64,000 nucleotides of DNA from Flavobacteriales bacterium (GCA_016717225.1 JADKGB010000005.1:123651-187650), one strand, 5' to 3'; counted from the first letter of the stretch, positions 27,481-35,222 are shown. Numbers and translations are program-made. Notes: generated by a model not told the origin, from the letters alone.

Positions 27481-28910
27481 TCGTGAACGCCTTCGTGGGC
27501 GGCATGGTGGGCATTGAACGCACGGTGTTGCCCATGCTCGCCGAACAGGAGTTCGGCATCGCTTCATACGCCGCCGCGCTCTCGTTCATCATGGCCTTCG
27601 GCTTCAGCAAAGCCCTTGCGAACTACTTTACCGGAAGGCTCGCGGGCCGTTTCGGGCGCAAGGCGTTGTTGGTGACGGGGTGGGCCCTCGCGCTGCCCGT
27701 TCCCTTTATGCTCATTTACGCCGACGCGTGGGCCTGGATCGTGGCGGCGAACATCCTGCTGGGCATCCATCAAGGATTTGCGTGGAGCAGCACGGTGGTG
27801 ATGAAGATGGACCTGGTGGGCGAAAAGGACCGCGGCCTCGCCATGGGGCTGAACGAGTTCGCCGGTTACCTCGCCGTGGCCGCCATGGCCTTCCTCACCG
27901 GGCTGCTCGCTGCGCAGTACGGTCCGCGCCCCGTACCCTTCGAAGTGGGTATCGGCATCGCGGTGATCGGTCTGTTGCTGTCGGTGTTGTGGGTGAAGGA
28001 CACCGGGAAGCATGTGAGCGCCGAAGCGGCGAACAGCGTGATCCCGCTGCTGGAAAAACCCTTCCTCGAGACGAGCCTTCGCCACCGCGTACTGGGGAGC
28101 GTAACGCAAGCCGGACTGGTGAACAACCTGAATGACGGTATGCTCTGGGGGCTGCTGCCTGTGCTGCTGGCCGGTAGAGGCTTCGGCACGGCCAGCGTAG
28201 GGGCCATCGCAGCCGTGTATCCAGCGGTCTGGGGCTTGGGGCAACTGGCCACCGGCAAGCTCGCTGACCATGTGGATCGCAAACTGCTCTTGGTGCTGGG
28301 CATGTTGCTACAGGGCGTCGCCATCCTCTTCCTGCCATACGCGGAAGCACAAGGCGCGTACATCGCGCTCAGTGCGACGCTCGGCTTGGGCACGGCGCTG
28401 GTCTATCCGACCTTCCTCGCAACCATCGCTGCTCACACGCACCCGACGCAACGCGCGGAAAGTCTCGGCATCTTCCGTCTCTGGCGCGACCTGGGTTATG
28501 CGATCGGGGCATTGCTCACTGGACTGATCGCCGACCGTTTCGGCATCACGGCGTCGATCCTGGCCATTGGCGTCATCACCGTGTTGTCCGGTATTATTGT
28601 GTGGTTGCGCATGCCCGCCGAACGCCGCTGCTTGGAACCGATCGACCTGAAGAAGTGGTTGGGCAAACCGGATGTGCGTATAGTGGATGTCCGTTCGCCA
28701 GAGGAATACGCGAGCGGTCATCTTCCAGAAGCGGTGAACATCCCGATCGACGGCTTGCTGCAACAGGCGCGCAGCTGGTCGAAGCGCCAGCGCATCATCA
28801 CCGTGTGCGCGAAGGGCGGCGGGCGTTCCGCGCAAGCGGCGCAACTGCTGCGCGATACGGGCTTCGGGAAGACGTGGTGGTTGTGCGGGGGGACGTTGGG
28901 TTGGACTTGA
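27420..28910 (+). CDS. MFS transporter fused to a C-terminal rhodanese domain
   Basis: 496 aa. Residues 1-400 are a 12-segment major facilitator protein (GRFGRKALLVTGW is the loop 2-3 motif, about 76-88). Residues about 405-496 form a rhodanese domain with DVRSPEEYASGHLPEAVNIPI and an active-site loop TVCAKGGGRSAQAA, so the cysteine is retained. This is an unusual fusion. As last gene of the arsenic operon it may export an arsenical, possibly a thiolated one, with the rhodanese delivering or removing sulfur. The start is fixed by the first membrane segment, so the overlap with DinB is real. Confidence 0.8.
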   Translation: MPHETTLGLRANWKQFTLLVIVNAFVGGMVGIERTVLPMLAEQEFGIASYAAALSFIMAFGFSKALANYFTGRLAGRFGRKALLVTGWALALPVPFMLIYADAWAWIVAANILLGIHQGFAWSSTVVMKMDLVGEKDRGLAMGLNEFAGYLAVAAMAFLTGLLAAQYGPRPVPFEVGIGIAVIGLLLSVLWVKDTGKHVSAEAANSVIPLLEKPFLETSLRHRVLGSVTQAGLVNNLNDGMLWGLLPVLLAGRGFGTASVGAIAAVYPAVWGLGQLATGKLADHVDRKLLLVLGMLLQGVAILFLPYAEAQGAYIALSATLGLGTALVYPTFLATIAAHTHPTQRAESLGIFRLWRDLGYAIGALLTGLIADRFGITASILAIGVITVLSGIIVWLRMPAERRCLEPIDLKKWLGKPDVRIVDVRSPEEYASGHLPEAVNIPIDGLLQQARSWSKRQRIITVCAKGGGRSAQAAQLLRDTGFGKTWWLCGGTLGWT

Positions 28911-28999
28911 ACTGTGTTTGCTTGAAAGCACGTCTTACCCCACGACTGCTGGCCGGCTTCGTCCTCATGAACGCAAGGGATCCTGGCACTCAGTGAAGC

Positions 29000-30055
29000 C
29001 TAGGCGCGGATCACTTGCTCGTACAGGTCCTGGTATTGGCCAATGCAATTTGTCCAATTGAACTGTGCCGCATGCGCTCGCATACGCTCCTGATCGGCCG
29101 AAACACCAGCGTTCCGCTTTTGCAAATGCCGTTGAATGGTGGTGGCCATGCTTTCAGGTGCAAAGTCATCGAAATAACTGGCCGCATCACCACCAACCTC
29201 TGGAACACTTGATCGGCGACTGAGGAAAACAGCAGCACCAGCGCTCATGGCCTCGACCACCGGCATACCGAACCCTTCGGCCAAGGAGGGAAAAAGGAAG
29301 GCTTCACAGTTCGCGTAGAGCCAATATTTCGATTGGTCGTCTATGGTTCCTGGCAAGTGAACGCGGTGTTCAAGATCCGCGTCCTTGATCAGCCGCCTGA
29401 CCTCCATGCCATAACTTGTTGCATTGTTACCCGCGATCACCAACTGATGGTCGGGGAAATACTCCATCAACGGGATCAATGAGTGCAGGTTCTTCGTTTG
29501 CTTGAAAACCCCGATCGCGAAAAAGAACGGCCGATCATCCATGAATGCCGGTCGTTGGGCATTCGGGTAAATATCCTGTCGAACACCGTTGTGAATGACA
29601 TGGACCGGTTTGCCATGGAGGTTGGTATGCTCCTCCAATTGTGTTCGCGTGTAGTTCGAAATAGCCGTGACAGCGAATGCGCGGTCGAGGTTGCGCTGCA
29701 ATTCCGCGAGGTATCGTTCAGCCTTGGAGGGTGACTTATCTACCAAGAAATTGAGGTCATGCACCGTAAGAATGGTTCGGCTCCCTTTCGGCGACTGATG
29801 GGCAGGAAACTGGTGCAAACTGTGCCAGAGATCATACTTACGATGCACGATCGGCAGGTAACGCATCACGGCGTTCGCTTGCACTTGGCGGTAGTCCTCA
29901 CTTATGGGCAAGCTGAATTCGCGCGGGCGAAGGAAAGTCACCCGCTGGCCGGCTCGTGGGTGCTCAATAATTGCTCGTGCGAAATTCAACGAGAATTGCC
30001 CAAGCCCGGAATAGGGATCCTTCGTCTTGTAGAGGTCGATCAGCAATTCGGCCAT
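29000..30055 (-). CDS. Glycosyltransferase family 4 protein
   Basis: 351 aa from the ATG at 30055 (an arginine-rich 9-residue extension is rejected). GT-B fold: N-terminal YKTKDPYSGLGQFSLNFARA (about residues 9-28), then the C-terminal donor domain with FAIGVFKQTKNLH, LPGTIDDQSKYWLY and the E-x7-E region FPSLAEGFGMPVVEAMSAG (about 260-278). Probably adds a sugar from a nucleotide donor to a surface glycan. Not obviously linked to its neighbours. Confidence 0.88.
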   Translation of the reverse strand: MAELLIDLYKTKDPYSGLGQFSLNFARAIIEHPRAGQRVTFLRPREFSLPISEDYRQVQANAVMRYLPIVHRKYDLWHSLHQFPAHQSPKGSRTILTVHDLNFLVDKSPSKAERYLAELQRNLDRAFAVTAISNYTRTQLEEHTNLHGKPVHVIHNGVRQDIYPNAQRPAFMDDRPFFFAIGVFKQTKNLHSLIPLMEYFPDHQLVIAGNNATSYGMEVRRLIKDADLEHRVHLPGTIDDQSKYWLYANCEAFLFPSLAEGFGMPVVEAMSAGAAVFLSRRSSVPEVGGDAASYFDDFAPESMATTIQRHLQKRNAGVSADQERMRAHAAQFNWTNCIGQYQDLYEQVIRA

Positions 30056-30079
30056 CGTGGGGCGTGTTCGTCGCCGACG

Positions 30080-30087
30080 CAAAGGTG
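30080..30087 (-). promoter_or_regulatory. Possible -7 element of the glycosyltransferase
   Basis: CACCTTTG on the minus strand, 24 bp before the ATG. No GTGA palindrome stands at the regulon distance from it. Confidence 0.35.
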
Positions 30088-30140
30088 CCTCTGGTTCGGC
30101 AATGGATCCGCACTACGCGTTGGTCAGAATTCGCGCTACT

Positions 30141-30184
30141 GTGACGATCGTCACTGATAGCTGCATGCGATCGTCCGAAATTCG
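30141..30184 (+). promoter_or_regulatory. Crp/Fnr site 1 and -7 element for the 30207-31480 operon
   Basis: Perfect palindrome GTGACGATCGTCAC (30141-30154, centre 30147.5) followed by -7 element GAAATTCG (30177-30184), centre-to-element distance 29.5 bp. The same octamer and distance recur at 53348. Confidence 0.8.
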
Positions 30185-30206
30185 CCCATTCCAAATAGGA
30201 TAGAAC

Positions 30207-30407
30207 ATGAAACAGAATATGGGAAGTGTTGACCGTATCGTGAGACTGGTCATCGCGGTGATCATCGCGGCGCTGTATTTCAGCGGTAAGCTGACTGGCA
30301 CACTGGGCATTGTACTGCTGGTGCTGGCCGCGATCTTCGCGGTAACAGGTTTCATCAGTTTTTGTCCCTTGTATCTGCCCTTTGGCCTTAGCACCAAGAA
30401 GAAGTGA
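30207..30407 (+). CDS. DUF2892 small membrane protein
   Basis: 66 aa. The DUF2892 pattern is clear: MGSVDRIVRLVIA, two membrane helices, and GFISFCPLYLPFGLS with the conserved FCPLY. This domain is often found beside or fused to rhodaneses (as in YgaP), where it anchors sulfur transfer at the membrane. First gene of a five-gene operon behind a perfect Crp/Fnr-type palindrome; the stop overlaps the next GTG start. Confidence 0.85.
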   Translation: MKQNMGSVDRIVRLVIAVIIAALYFSGKLTGTLGIVLLVLAAIFAVTGFISFCPLYLPFGLSTKKK

Positions 30408-30619
30408 AACACCACTGGGTCTTCATCGCGATAGGCGTGCTCGTCGGTGGCGTGTGTGGCTGGTTCTACTTGTCGTCCATCGGCTGTAGTTCGGGCGGCT
30501 GCATCATCTCAGCGCATCCGTTGAACAGCACCCTGTACGGATCGCTCATGGGCGGGCTGACAGGCAGCACCATCCATGGCTTCATTCAAAAAAGATCCCC
30601 GAACGAACAACAACCGTGA
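30404..30619 (+). CDS. Small two-helix membrane protein with C-x5-C motif
   Basis: 71 aa, GTG start overlapping the previous TGA (GTGA). Helix one is IAIGVLVGGVCGWFYL, then SIGCSSGGCIISAHPLNSTLYGSLMGG, resembling the DUF6132 family. The paired cysteines and glycine-rich turn suggest sulfur or metal handling at the membrane. The next gene begins the same way, by a GTGA overlap. Confidence 0.75.
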   Translation: MKHHWVFIAIGVLVGGVCGWFYLSSIGCSSGGCIISAHPLNSTLYGSLMGGLTGSTIHGFIQKRSPNEQQP

Positions 30620-30930
30620 ACATGTTACGCTCACTTTTCGGCATACCGAACAAGCCTACCGTCGCTGACCTGCTCAAAGACGATCCCATAATTGTGGATG
30701 TGCGCACTCCTGAAGAGTACCGCGAAGGGCACGTGGCCGGATCAATGAACATACCGCTGGATCGGTTGAAGGCCGAACTCAATAACCTGGACAAGAAGCG
30801 CCCGATCGTCACCTGTTGCCGGAGTGGAGCGCGCAGCGCCACGGCCGCTGGGTTGCTCGTTTCGAGCGGCTTCATGGCGCATAACGGAGGACCGTGGGTG
30901 AACGTGCAGAAACATCTCCTGAGATCGTGA
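30616..30930 (+). CDS. Single-domain rhodanese
   Basis: 104 aa. VDVRTPEEYREGHVAGSMNIPLD (about residues 27-49, the DVR and GHV landmarks) and the active-site loop TCCRSGARSATAA (about 66-78, CxxGxR type with an extra preceding Cys). Transfers sulfane sulfur to thiols or cyanide. GTG start overlaps the preceding stop; an ATG two codons later is also possible. Close relative of the rhodanese at 48895 (same TCCRSGARS loop and NGGPW end), which has its own Crp/Fnr-type promoter. Confidence 0.88.
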   Translation: MNMLRSLFGIPNKPTVADLLKDDPIIVDVRTPEEYREGHVAGSMNIPLDRLKAELNNLDKKRPIVTCCRSGARSATAAGLLVSSGFMAHNGGPWVNVQKHLLRS

Positions 30931-31169
30931 AGGACCGGATCCTGCGGAATTGGACATTCATGCGCGTGCTTCGTGCGGCCTTCGCGGTGATGTTCGCGTT
31001 CGCTGCGGTCACGCGGCACGAGCCGATCGCTTTGCTCGCGGCGGTGTTCTTCGGCGTGCAAGCCGTGTTCAACGTCGGTTGCTGCGGCGTTTCGACCTGT
31101 CAGCCTGGCACCAATGCGACGACGGCACCGGACTTGAACACCCCGGTCAACTACGAAGAGATCCGATGA
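30927..31169 (+). CDS. Small membrane protein with CCGVSTC motif (DUF2892-like)
   Basis: 80 aa with a GTG start overlapping the rhodanese stop. Two hydrophobic helices (FAVMFAFAAVT and ALLAAVFFGVQAVF) followed by NVGCCGVSTC (about residues 51-60), a dense thiol cluster, then a hydrophilic tail. The layout resembles DUF2892 proteins with an added metal- or sulfur-binding turn. Its stop overlaps the thioredoxin ATG. Confidence 0.7.
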   Translation: MKDRILRNWTFMRVLRAAFAVMFAFAAVTRHEPIALLAAVFFGVQAVFNVGCCGVSTCQPGTNATTAPDLNTPVNYEEIR

Positions 31170-31480
31170 ACACTTCAACCGCACCCAAGTCCTTCAACGA
31201 ACTGATCAAGGGAGACAAGCCCGTAGTGGTTGACTTCTTCGCGGAATGGTGCGGTCCGTGCAAAATGATGAAGCCGATCCTGGACGAGTTCAAGGCCCAA
31301 GTGGGTGATCGCGCCACAGTGATCAAGATCGATGTGGACAAGAACCCCGCAGCGGCGCAAGCCTATCGGGTACAAGGCGTGCCCACCCTCGCGATCTTCA
31401 AGAAGGGAGAAGTGGTGTGGCGCAAGTCCGGTGTAATGAGCGCCAGCCAACTAAGCGCCGCTCTGGCTCCGTTCCTGTAG
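31166..31480 (+). CDS. trxA: Thioredoxin
   Basis: 104 aa. The thioredoxin active site is EWCGPCKMM (about residues 29-37) and the cis-proline loop is GVPTLAIF. No signal peptide, so it is cytoplasmic. Ends a five-gene, fully overlapping operon; here it probably reduces persulfides left on the rhodaneses and membrane partners. Its 3' end overlaps that of the convergent Crp/Fnr gene by 30 bp. Confidence 0.92.
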   Translation: MNTSTAPKSFNELIKGDKPVVVDFFAEWCGPCKMMKPILDEFKAQVGDRATVIKIDVDKNPAAAQAYRVQGVPTLAIFKKGEVVWRKSGVMSASQLSAALAPFL

Positions 31481-32095
31481 GGCCGACCTCCATTCCGAGG
31501 ACATGTGCACCTCGAGAGCGCCACGTGAAACAGTGACCCTGCCCTGACGTTGCAATTGACTGAGCAGTCGTGTGATCACCTCACGAGGTGAGCTGAGTTC
31601 GTCCGCGATGTCCTGGTGGGTCACCTTCAGTACGTGCGTTCCCGTTGCCTGAACCCGCTTGACGAGGTAGTTCCAGAGTTGTTCATCCAGTTTGCTGAAG
31701 GCGATCACCTCGATGGTCTCCAGCAACTCCGTGAAGCGTTGGGCCTGTGTATCGTTCACGAAACGGCGCCATTCGGGATACACCATCCATTCTTCCATGC
31801 AGCGTGCGGGCACCATCAGCAGGTCGGCGTCCTCCTCCACCACGGCCATCACGCTGCTCGTGCGTTTGGAACCCGAACAGGTGAGCGACATGGCACAGGA
31901 CTCGCCCGGCATGATGTGGTACAGGAAGCGCTCATGACCTTCCCCGTCCTGTGCGAGGATGCGCAAGCTGCCTTTCTCCACGATGGGGATATGGGTGATG
32001 GTATCGCCCGCCCGCATGAGCTCGGTGCCGGCGGGAAGGGACTTCCGCACGACCACGCTATCGAACTCACGTTGAAGCTTCGGATCCGTGAACAT
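31451..32095 (-). CDS. Crp/Fnr family regulator, proposed master regulator of the sulfur island
   Basis: 214 aa from the ATG at 32095. An N-terminal cyclic-nucleotide-binding-like domain (about residues 1-120), dimer helix (about 120-145) and C-terminal winged HTH. The recognition helix SSPREVITRLL has R171, E172 and R176 in the register of the CRP residues that read GTGA. There is no N-terminal FNR-type Fe-S cluster, but C67 and C73 (GESCAMSLTCSG) lie in the sensor domain with C99 nearby, suggesting thiol or persulfide sensing. Palindromes with GTGA arms precede nine promoters in the island. Convergent with thioredoxin. No such site lies in its own promoter. Confidence 0.88.
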   Translation of the reverse strand: MFTDPKLQREFDSVVVRKSLPAGTELMRAGDTITHIPIVEKGSLRILAQDGEGHERFLYHIMPGESCAMSLTCSGSKRTSSVMAVVEEDADLLMVPARCMEEWMVYPEWRRFVNDTQAQRFTELLETIEVIAFSKLDEQLWNYLVKRVQATGTHVLKVTHQDIADELSSPREVITRLLSQLQRQGRVTVSRGALEVHMSSEWRSALQERSQSGA

Positions 32096-32100
32096 GCGCA

Positions 32101-32108
32101 CAAAATAG
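32101..32108 (-). promoter_or_regulatory. Possible -7 element of the Crp/Fnr gene
   Basis: CTATTTTG on the minus strand, only 5 bp before the ATG, so the transcript would have almost no leader. No palindrome at the regulon distance. Confidence 0.35.
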
Positions 32109-32119
32109 CACTGTCCGTT

Positions 32120-32533
32120 CTAACGCTGCTCCGGGGTCGTGGAGGGATGGGGAAGCCGCGCCTTAGACGGATCGTAGTGAAAGAAGAAATTCGCCCAGAT
32201 GATCTTGCTCAGCGCATAGAACAAAGGACCACCGATAACCATCACCAGCGAAATGGCAACGATCTGTGTAATGATACCGAGCTCGGGCAATAGAACGAGC
32301 ATGGCTACCCACATGGATACACTTACGGCCACACCAATGGCATACGACACGTACATCGCACCTGTGTAGAAACCGATCTCCTTCTCGTATTTGGTCACAC
32401 AAACGGAACAGCGTTCGTGCAGATCACCCACTTTGCTCAGGTTGTATGGGTGCGCCTGGAAGAACTCTCCTTCATGGCAGACCGGGCACTTCAGGTGGAG
32501 GACGCTGTAGAGTTTGGTTTCTTTCCATTGCAT
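32120..32533 (-). CDS. DUF983 membrane protein
   Basis: 137 aa. Zinc-finger-like pairs KCPVCHEGEFF (about residues 14-24) and CSVCVTKY (about 43-50), then two or three membrane segments; this is the DUF983 layout. Its role is unknown. The frame is open far upstream but the ATG at 32533 is fixed by the promoter: a -7 element (TCTATTTG, 32545-32538) with a Crp/Fnr-type site at the canonical distance. The mRNA would have a very short leader. Confidence 0.82.
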   Translation of the reverse strand: MQWKETKLYSVLHLKCPVCHEGEFFQAHPYNLSKVGDLHERCSVCVTKYEKEIGFYTGAMYVSYAIGVAVSVSMWVAMLVLLPELGIITQIVAISLVMVIGGPLFYALSKIIWANFFFHYDPSKARLPHPSTTPEQR

Positions 32534-32537
32534 GGAG

Positions 32538-32581
32538 CAAATAGACGACCGGGCGATTCGTGGTTCGGTGACATTCCACAC
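32538..32581 (-). promoter_or_regulatory. Crp/Fnr site 2 and -7 element for DUF983
   Basis: On the minus strand GTGTGGAATGTCAC (32581-32568, centre 32574.5), the weakest left arm of the set, then TCTATTTG (32545-32538). Distance 29.5 bp. It is shared by position with the divergent arsR-type promoter, for which the distance would be 30.5 bp. Confidence 0.6.
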
Positions 32582-32589
32582 ATTGTCAC

Positions 32590-32612
32590 ATAGTCGTATG
32601 ACTATACATTTG
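32590..32612 (+). promoter_or_regulatory. Operator and -7 element of the ArsR-TauE-CstB operon
   Basis: ATAGTCGTATGACTAT (32590-32605) is palindromic except for the two central bases and runs directly into a perfect -7 element, TACATTTG (32605-32612). A repressor bound here would exclude RNA polymerase. The adjacent gene encodes an ArsR-family protein, the likely ligand. Confidence 0.65.
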
Positions 32613-32630
32613 CGCCGCAGAGAAAAAACC

Positions 32631-32945
32631 ATGTCCATCATCACACTCGACGAACGCATCGGTGCGGAGAAGCTGAGCCGCGCAAGTGAGCTGCTGAAAG
32701 TGGCCGCACACCCGCAGCGATTGGCCATCTTGGACTTGCTGGGCACGAAGCGCCGCCTGTGCGTTTCGGACCTCACCGACCTGTTGGGTATCGAACAAGC
32801 CATCCTCAGCCAGCACCTTACGCTCATGCGGGACAAGGGTTTGCTCGGCGTGGAGAAAGAGGGCAAGTACAGCTTCTACTATCTGCTTCAACCTGGCTTC
32901 CTGAAGATCATCAAGGACTTGGAGAGCTGCTGCGAGCACCTGTGA
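32631..32945 (+). CDS. ArsR family repressor, possibly persulfide-sensing (SqrR/BigR-like)
   Basis: 104 aa from the ATG at 32631. Winged helix with LLGIEQAILSQHLTLMRDKGLL (about residues 51-72). It has one cysteine in the first HTH helix (C44, RRLCVSD) and a pair at the C-terminus (C100, C101, ESCCEHL). A lone early Cys plus a C-terminal Cys, without the CVC arsenic motif, is the arrangement of the persulfide sensors SqrR and BigR, and tauE plus a CstB-like gene follow directly. Metal sensing is the alternative. Confidence 0.8.
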   Translation: MSIITLDERIGAEKLSRASELLKVAAHPQRLAILDLLGTKRRLCVSDLTDLLGIEQAILSQHLTLMRDKGLLGVEKEGKYSFYYLLQPGFLKIIKDLESCCEHL

Positions 32946-32947
32946 AC

Positions 32948-33751
32948 ATGGAGATCCTCGGATACATAGGTGCGGTGCTCATGGGTCTATCACTCGGTCT
33001 CATCGGCGGGGGTGGCAGCATCCTCACCGTGCCTATCCTGGTATACCTGTTCAGTGTAGACGCGGTACTCGCAACGGCCTACTCCCTTTTCATCGTAGGC
33101 TTCACTAGTTTGATCGGTTCGTTCAGCCACATGCGCATGGGCAACATCCATTGGAAAACAGCCCTCGTGTTCGGTCTTCCGAGCATCCTTGCGGTTTTTC
33201 TTACGAGGGCGTACTTGGTACCAGCCCTCCCCGATCCGCTCTTCAACATTGGCGGTGCCGCGATCAGCAAGTCATTGGGCCTGCTCATCTTCTTCGCATT
33301 GCTGATGGTGGCCGCCGCCTACAGCATGATCAAGAAACAGAAAGAAGCGGATGATACGAACGCGGGCGAAGTGAAATTCAACTACCCCCTGATCCTGGTG
33401 GAAGGCGCTGTGGTTGGAACGATCACAGGACTTGTCGGGGCCGGTGGCGGCTTCCTCATCATCCCTGCGCTGGTGCTCCTGGCCAAGCTTCCGATGAAAC
33501 AGGCAGTGGGAACTTCCTTGATCATCATCGCGGCGAAATCGCTCATCGGATTCACTGGCGACCTGAAAGGGAACGAAGTGATCGACTGGAACTTTCTCCT
33601 CGTCTTCTCGGCGATCGCCATTGTGGGCATCATCGTGGGCAGCATCTTGAGCAAACGCATACCGAACGAAAAACTGAAACCCGCCTTCGGCTGGTTCGTG
33701 CTGGTGATGGGCCTTTACATCATTGGTCGCGAGCTATCCTCCATGTCCTAA
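32948..33751 (+). CDS. tauE: TauE/SafE family sulfite or organosulfonate exporter
   Basis: 267 aa, about eight membrane segments, with the two internal glycine-rich repeats of the family: GLIGGGGSILTVPILVY (about residues 17-33) and GLVGAGGGFLIIPALVLL (about 160-177). Likely removes sulfite or related oxyanions formed by persulfide oxidation. Starts 2 bp after the ArsR-family gene and is followed within 13 bp by the CstB-like gene; tauE, cstB and sqr also occur together in the Staphylococcus cst operon. Confidence 0.9.
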   Translation: MEILGYIGAVLMGLSLGLIGGGGSILTVPILVYLFSVDAVLATAYSLFIVGFTSLIGSFSHMRMGNIHWKTALVFGLPSILAVFLTRAYLVPALPDPLFNIGGAAISKSLGLLIFFALLMVAAAYSMIKKQKEADDTNAGEVKFNYPLILVEGAVVGTITGLVGAGGGFLIIPALVLLAKLPMKQAVGTSLIIIAAKSLIGFTGDLKGNEVIDWNFLLVFSAIAIVGIIVGSILSKRIPNEKLKPAFGWFVLVMGLYIIGRELSSMS

Positions 33752-33764
33752 GTCACACCATTCC

Positions 33765-35177
33765 ATGAACATCGAACAGATCTACACCGGCTGCCTGGCG
33801 CAAGGCGCTTACTACATCGAGAGCAACGGCGAGGCCGCGATCATCGATCCGCTGCGCGAAACGAGCCCCTATCTCGAGCGGGCGAAAGCGCGCAACGCGA
33901 AGATCAAGTACGTGCTGGAGACGCACTTCCACGCGGACTTCGTGAGCGGCCACCTCGATCTGAGCAAGAAGACAGGCGCGGCGATCGTCTATGGACCGAA
34001 CGCGAACCCATCGTTCGATGCGCATATAGCGAAGGACGGTGAAGAACTGAAGCTCGGGAACGTAACGATCAAAGTGCTGCACACGCCCGGCCACACGATG
34101 GAAAGCACGTGCTACCTCTTGATCGATGAGAACGGAAAACCGCACAGCATTTACACGGGCGACACGCTCTTCATCGGCGATGTGGGGCGACCTGATCTGG
34201 CGCAAAAGATGGGGTCGATCACGCAAGATGACCTCGCGGGTTTCCTCTACGATTCACTGCACAACAAAGTGATGCCCTTGCCTGATGATGTGATCATATA
34301 CCCCGCGCATGGTGCAGGGAGCGCATGTGGCAAGAACATGAGCAAGGAGACGTTCGACACACTGGGCAACCAGAAGAAGAACAACTACGCGCTGAAAGCT
34401 GCCACCAAGGAGCAATTCATCAAGGAGGTAACAGATGGTTTGCTGCCGCCGCCCGCGTACTTCCCACAGAATGTGGCCATGAACAAGGGCGTGATCGAGA
34501 GCGTGGATACCGTGAAGGAAAAGGCGCTTCGGCCCCTCAGCCCGGACCAGTTCGAACTGGTGGCCGAAACGGAAGGCGCCCTCGTGCTCGACACACGCAA
34601 CGCAGAGGACTTCAAGGACGGATTCATCCCGCGCAGCATCAACATCGGCATCAAGGGCGACTTCGCGCCGTGGGTGGGCAGCATGATCCCCGATGTGAAG
34701 CATCCCCTGTTGATCGTGGCCGATGACGGCACGGAGGACGAAGTGGTGACCCGCCTCGCTCGCGTGGGTTACGACAAGGTGTTCGGGTTCCTGAAGGGCG
34801 GCATCGCCGCATGGAAGTCAAGCGGCAAGGAAGTGGACACCGTCGAGCGCATCGACGCGGAGGAGTTCGCGAAGCGCTTCCAAGCGGGCAAACTGCGCGT
34901 GGTGGACGTGCGCAAGGATGGTGAATACGCCGCCGAGCACGTGGACGGCGCATGGCATGCATCACTGCAGTTCATCAACCAGAACCTCGCTGCCTTCAGC
35001 AAGGAAGAGCCGAACTACGTACACTGCGCCGGCGGTTACCGCAGCATGATCGCCGCGAGCATGTTGAAAGCGCGCGGCTATCACAATCTCATCGAGGTGC
35101 GCGGCGGATTCAATGCGATCAAGAAGACGGATGTGAAGGTCACGGACTACGTCTGCCCTTCCACACTGAAGAAGTAA
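33765..35177 (+). CDS. CstB-like persulfide dioxygenase-rhodanese, copy 1
   Basis: 470 aa. N-terminal metallo-beta-lactamase fold with THFHADFVSGH (H54, H56, D58, H63) and HTPGHTMES, as in ETHE1-type persulfide dioxygenases. A first rhodanese-like domain (about residues 265-355) has no active cysteine (LIVADDGTEDEV replaces the loop), and a second (about 370-470) has C421 in VHCAGGYRSM. This three-domain order, with a dead middle rhodanese, is that of CstB, which turns persulfides into thiosulfate. The copy at 49738-51150 has the same length and layout. Followed by a strong hairpin. Confidence 0.9.
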   Translation: MNIEQIYTGCLAQGAYYIESNGEAAIIDPLRETSPYLERAKARNAKIKYVLETHFHADFVSGHLDLSKKTGAAIVYGPNANPSFDAHIAKDGEELKLGNVTIKVLHTPGHTMESTCYLLIDENGKPHSIYTGDTLFIGDVGRPDLAQKMGSITQDDLAGFLYDSLHNKVMPLPDDVIIYPAHGAGSACGKNMSKETFDTLGNQKKNNYALKAATKEQFIKEVTDGLLPPPAYFPQNVAMNKGVIESVDTVKEKALRPLSPDQFELVAETEGALVLDTRNAEDFKDGFIPRSINIGIKGDFAPWVGSMIPDVKHPLLIVADDGTEDEVVTRLARVGYDKVFGFLKGGIAAWKSSGKEVDTVERIDAEEFAKRFQAGKLRVVDVRKDGEYAAEHVDGAWHASLQFINQNLAAFSKEEPNYVHCAGGYRSMIAASMLKARGYHNLIEVRGGFNAIKKTDVKVTDYVCPSTLKK

Positions 35178-35185
35178 ACTCACAA

Positions 35186-35222
35186 CGCGAAAGCCCGGAC
35201 TTCGCTAGTCCGGGTTTTCGCG
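35186..35222 (+). terminator. Strong hairpin between the CstB-like gene and YeeE
   Basis: A 16-bp stem (35186-35201 with 35207-35222, one G-U pair) around the loop TTCGC, 8 bp after the CstB stop. It lacks a trailing T run, so it may only attenuate transcription into the downstream thiosulfate genes. Confidence 0.6.

Noticed and set aside
30111..30154. Use of Crp/Fnr site 1 for the divergent glycosyltransferase
   Set aside because: At 29.5 bp on the minus strand the octamer is GCGTAGTG, not a -7 element; the gene has another candidate nearer its ATG.
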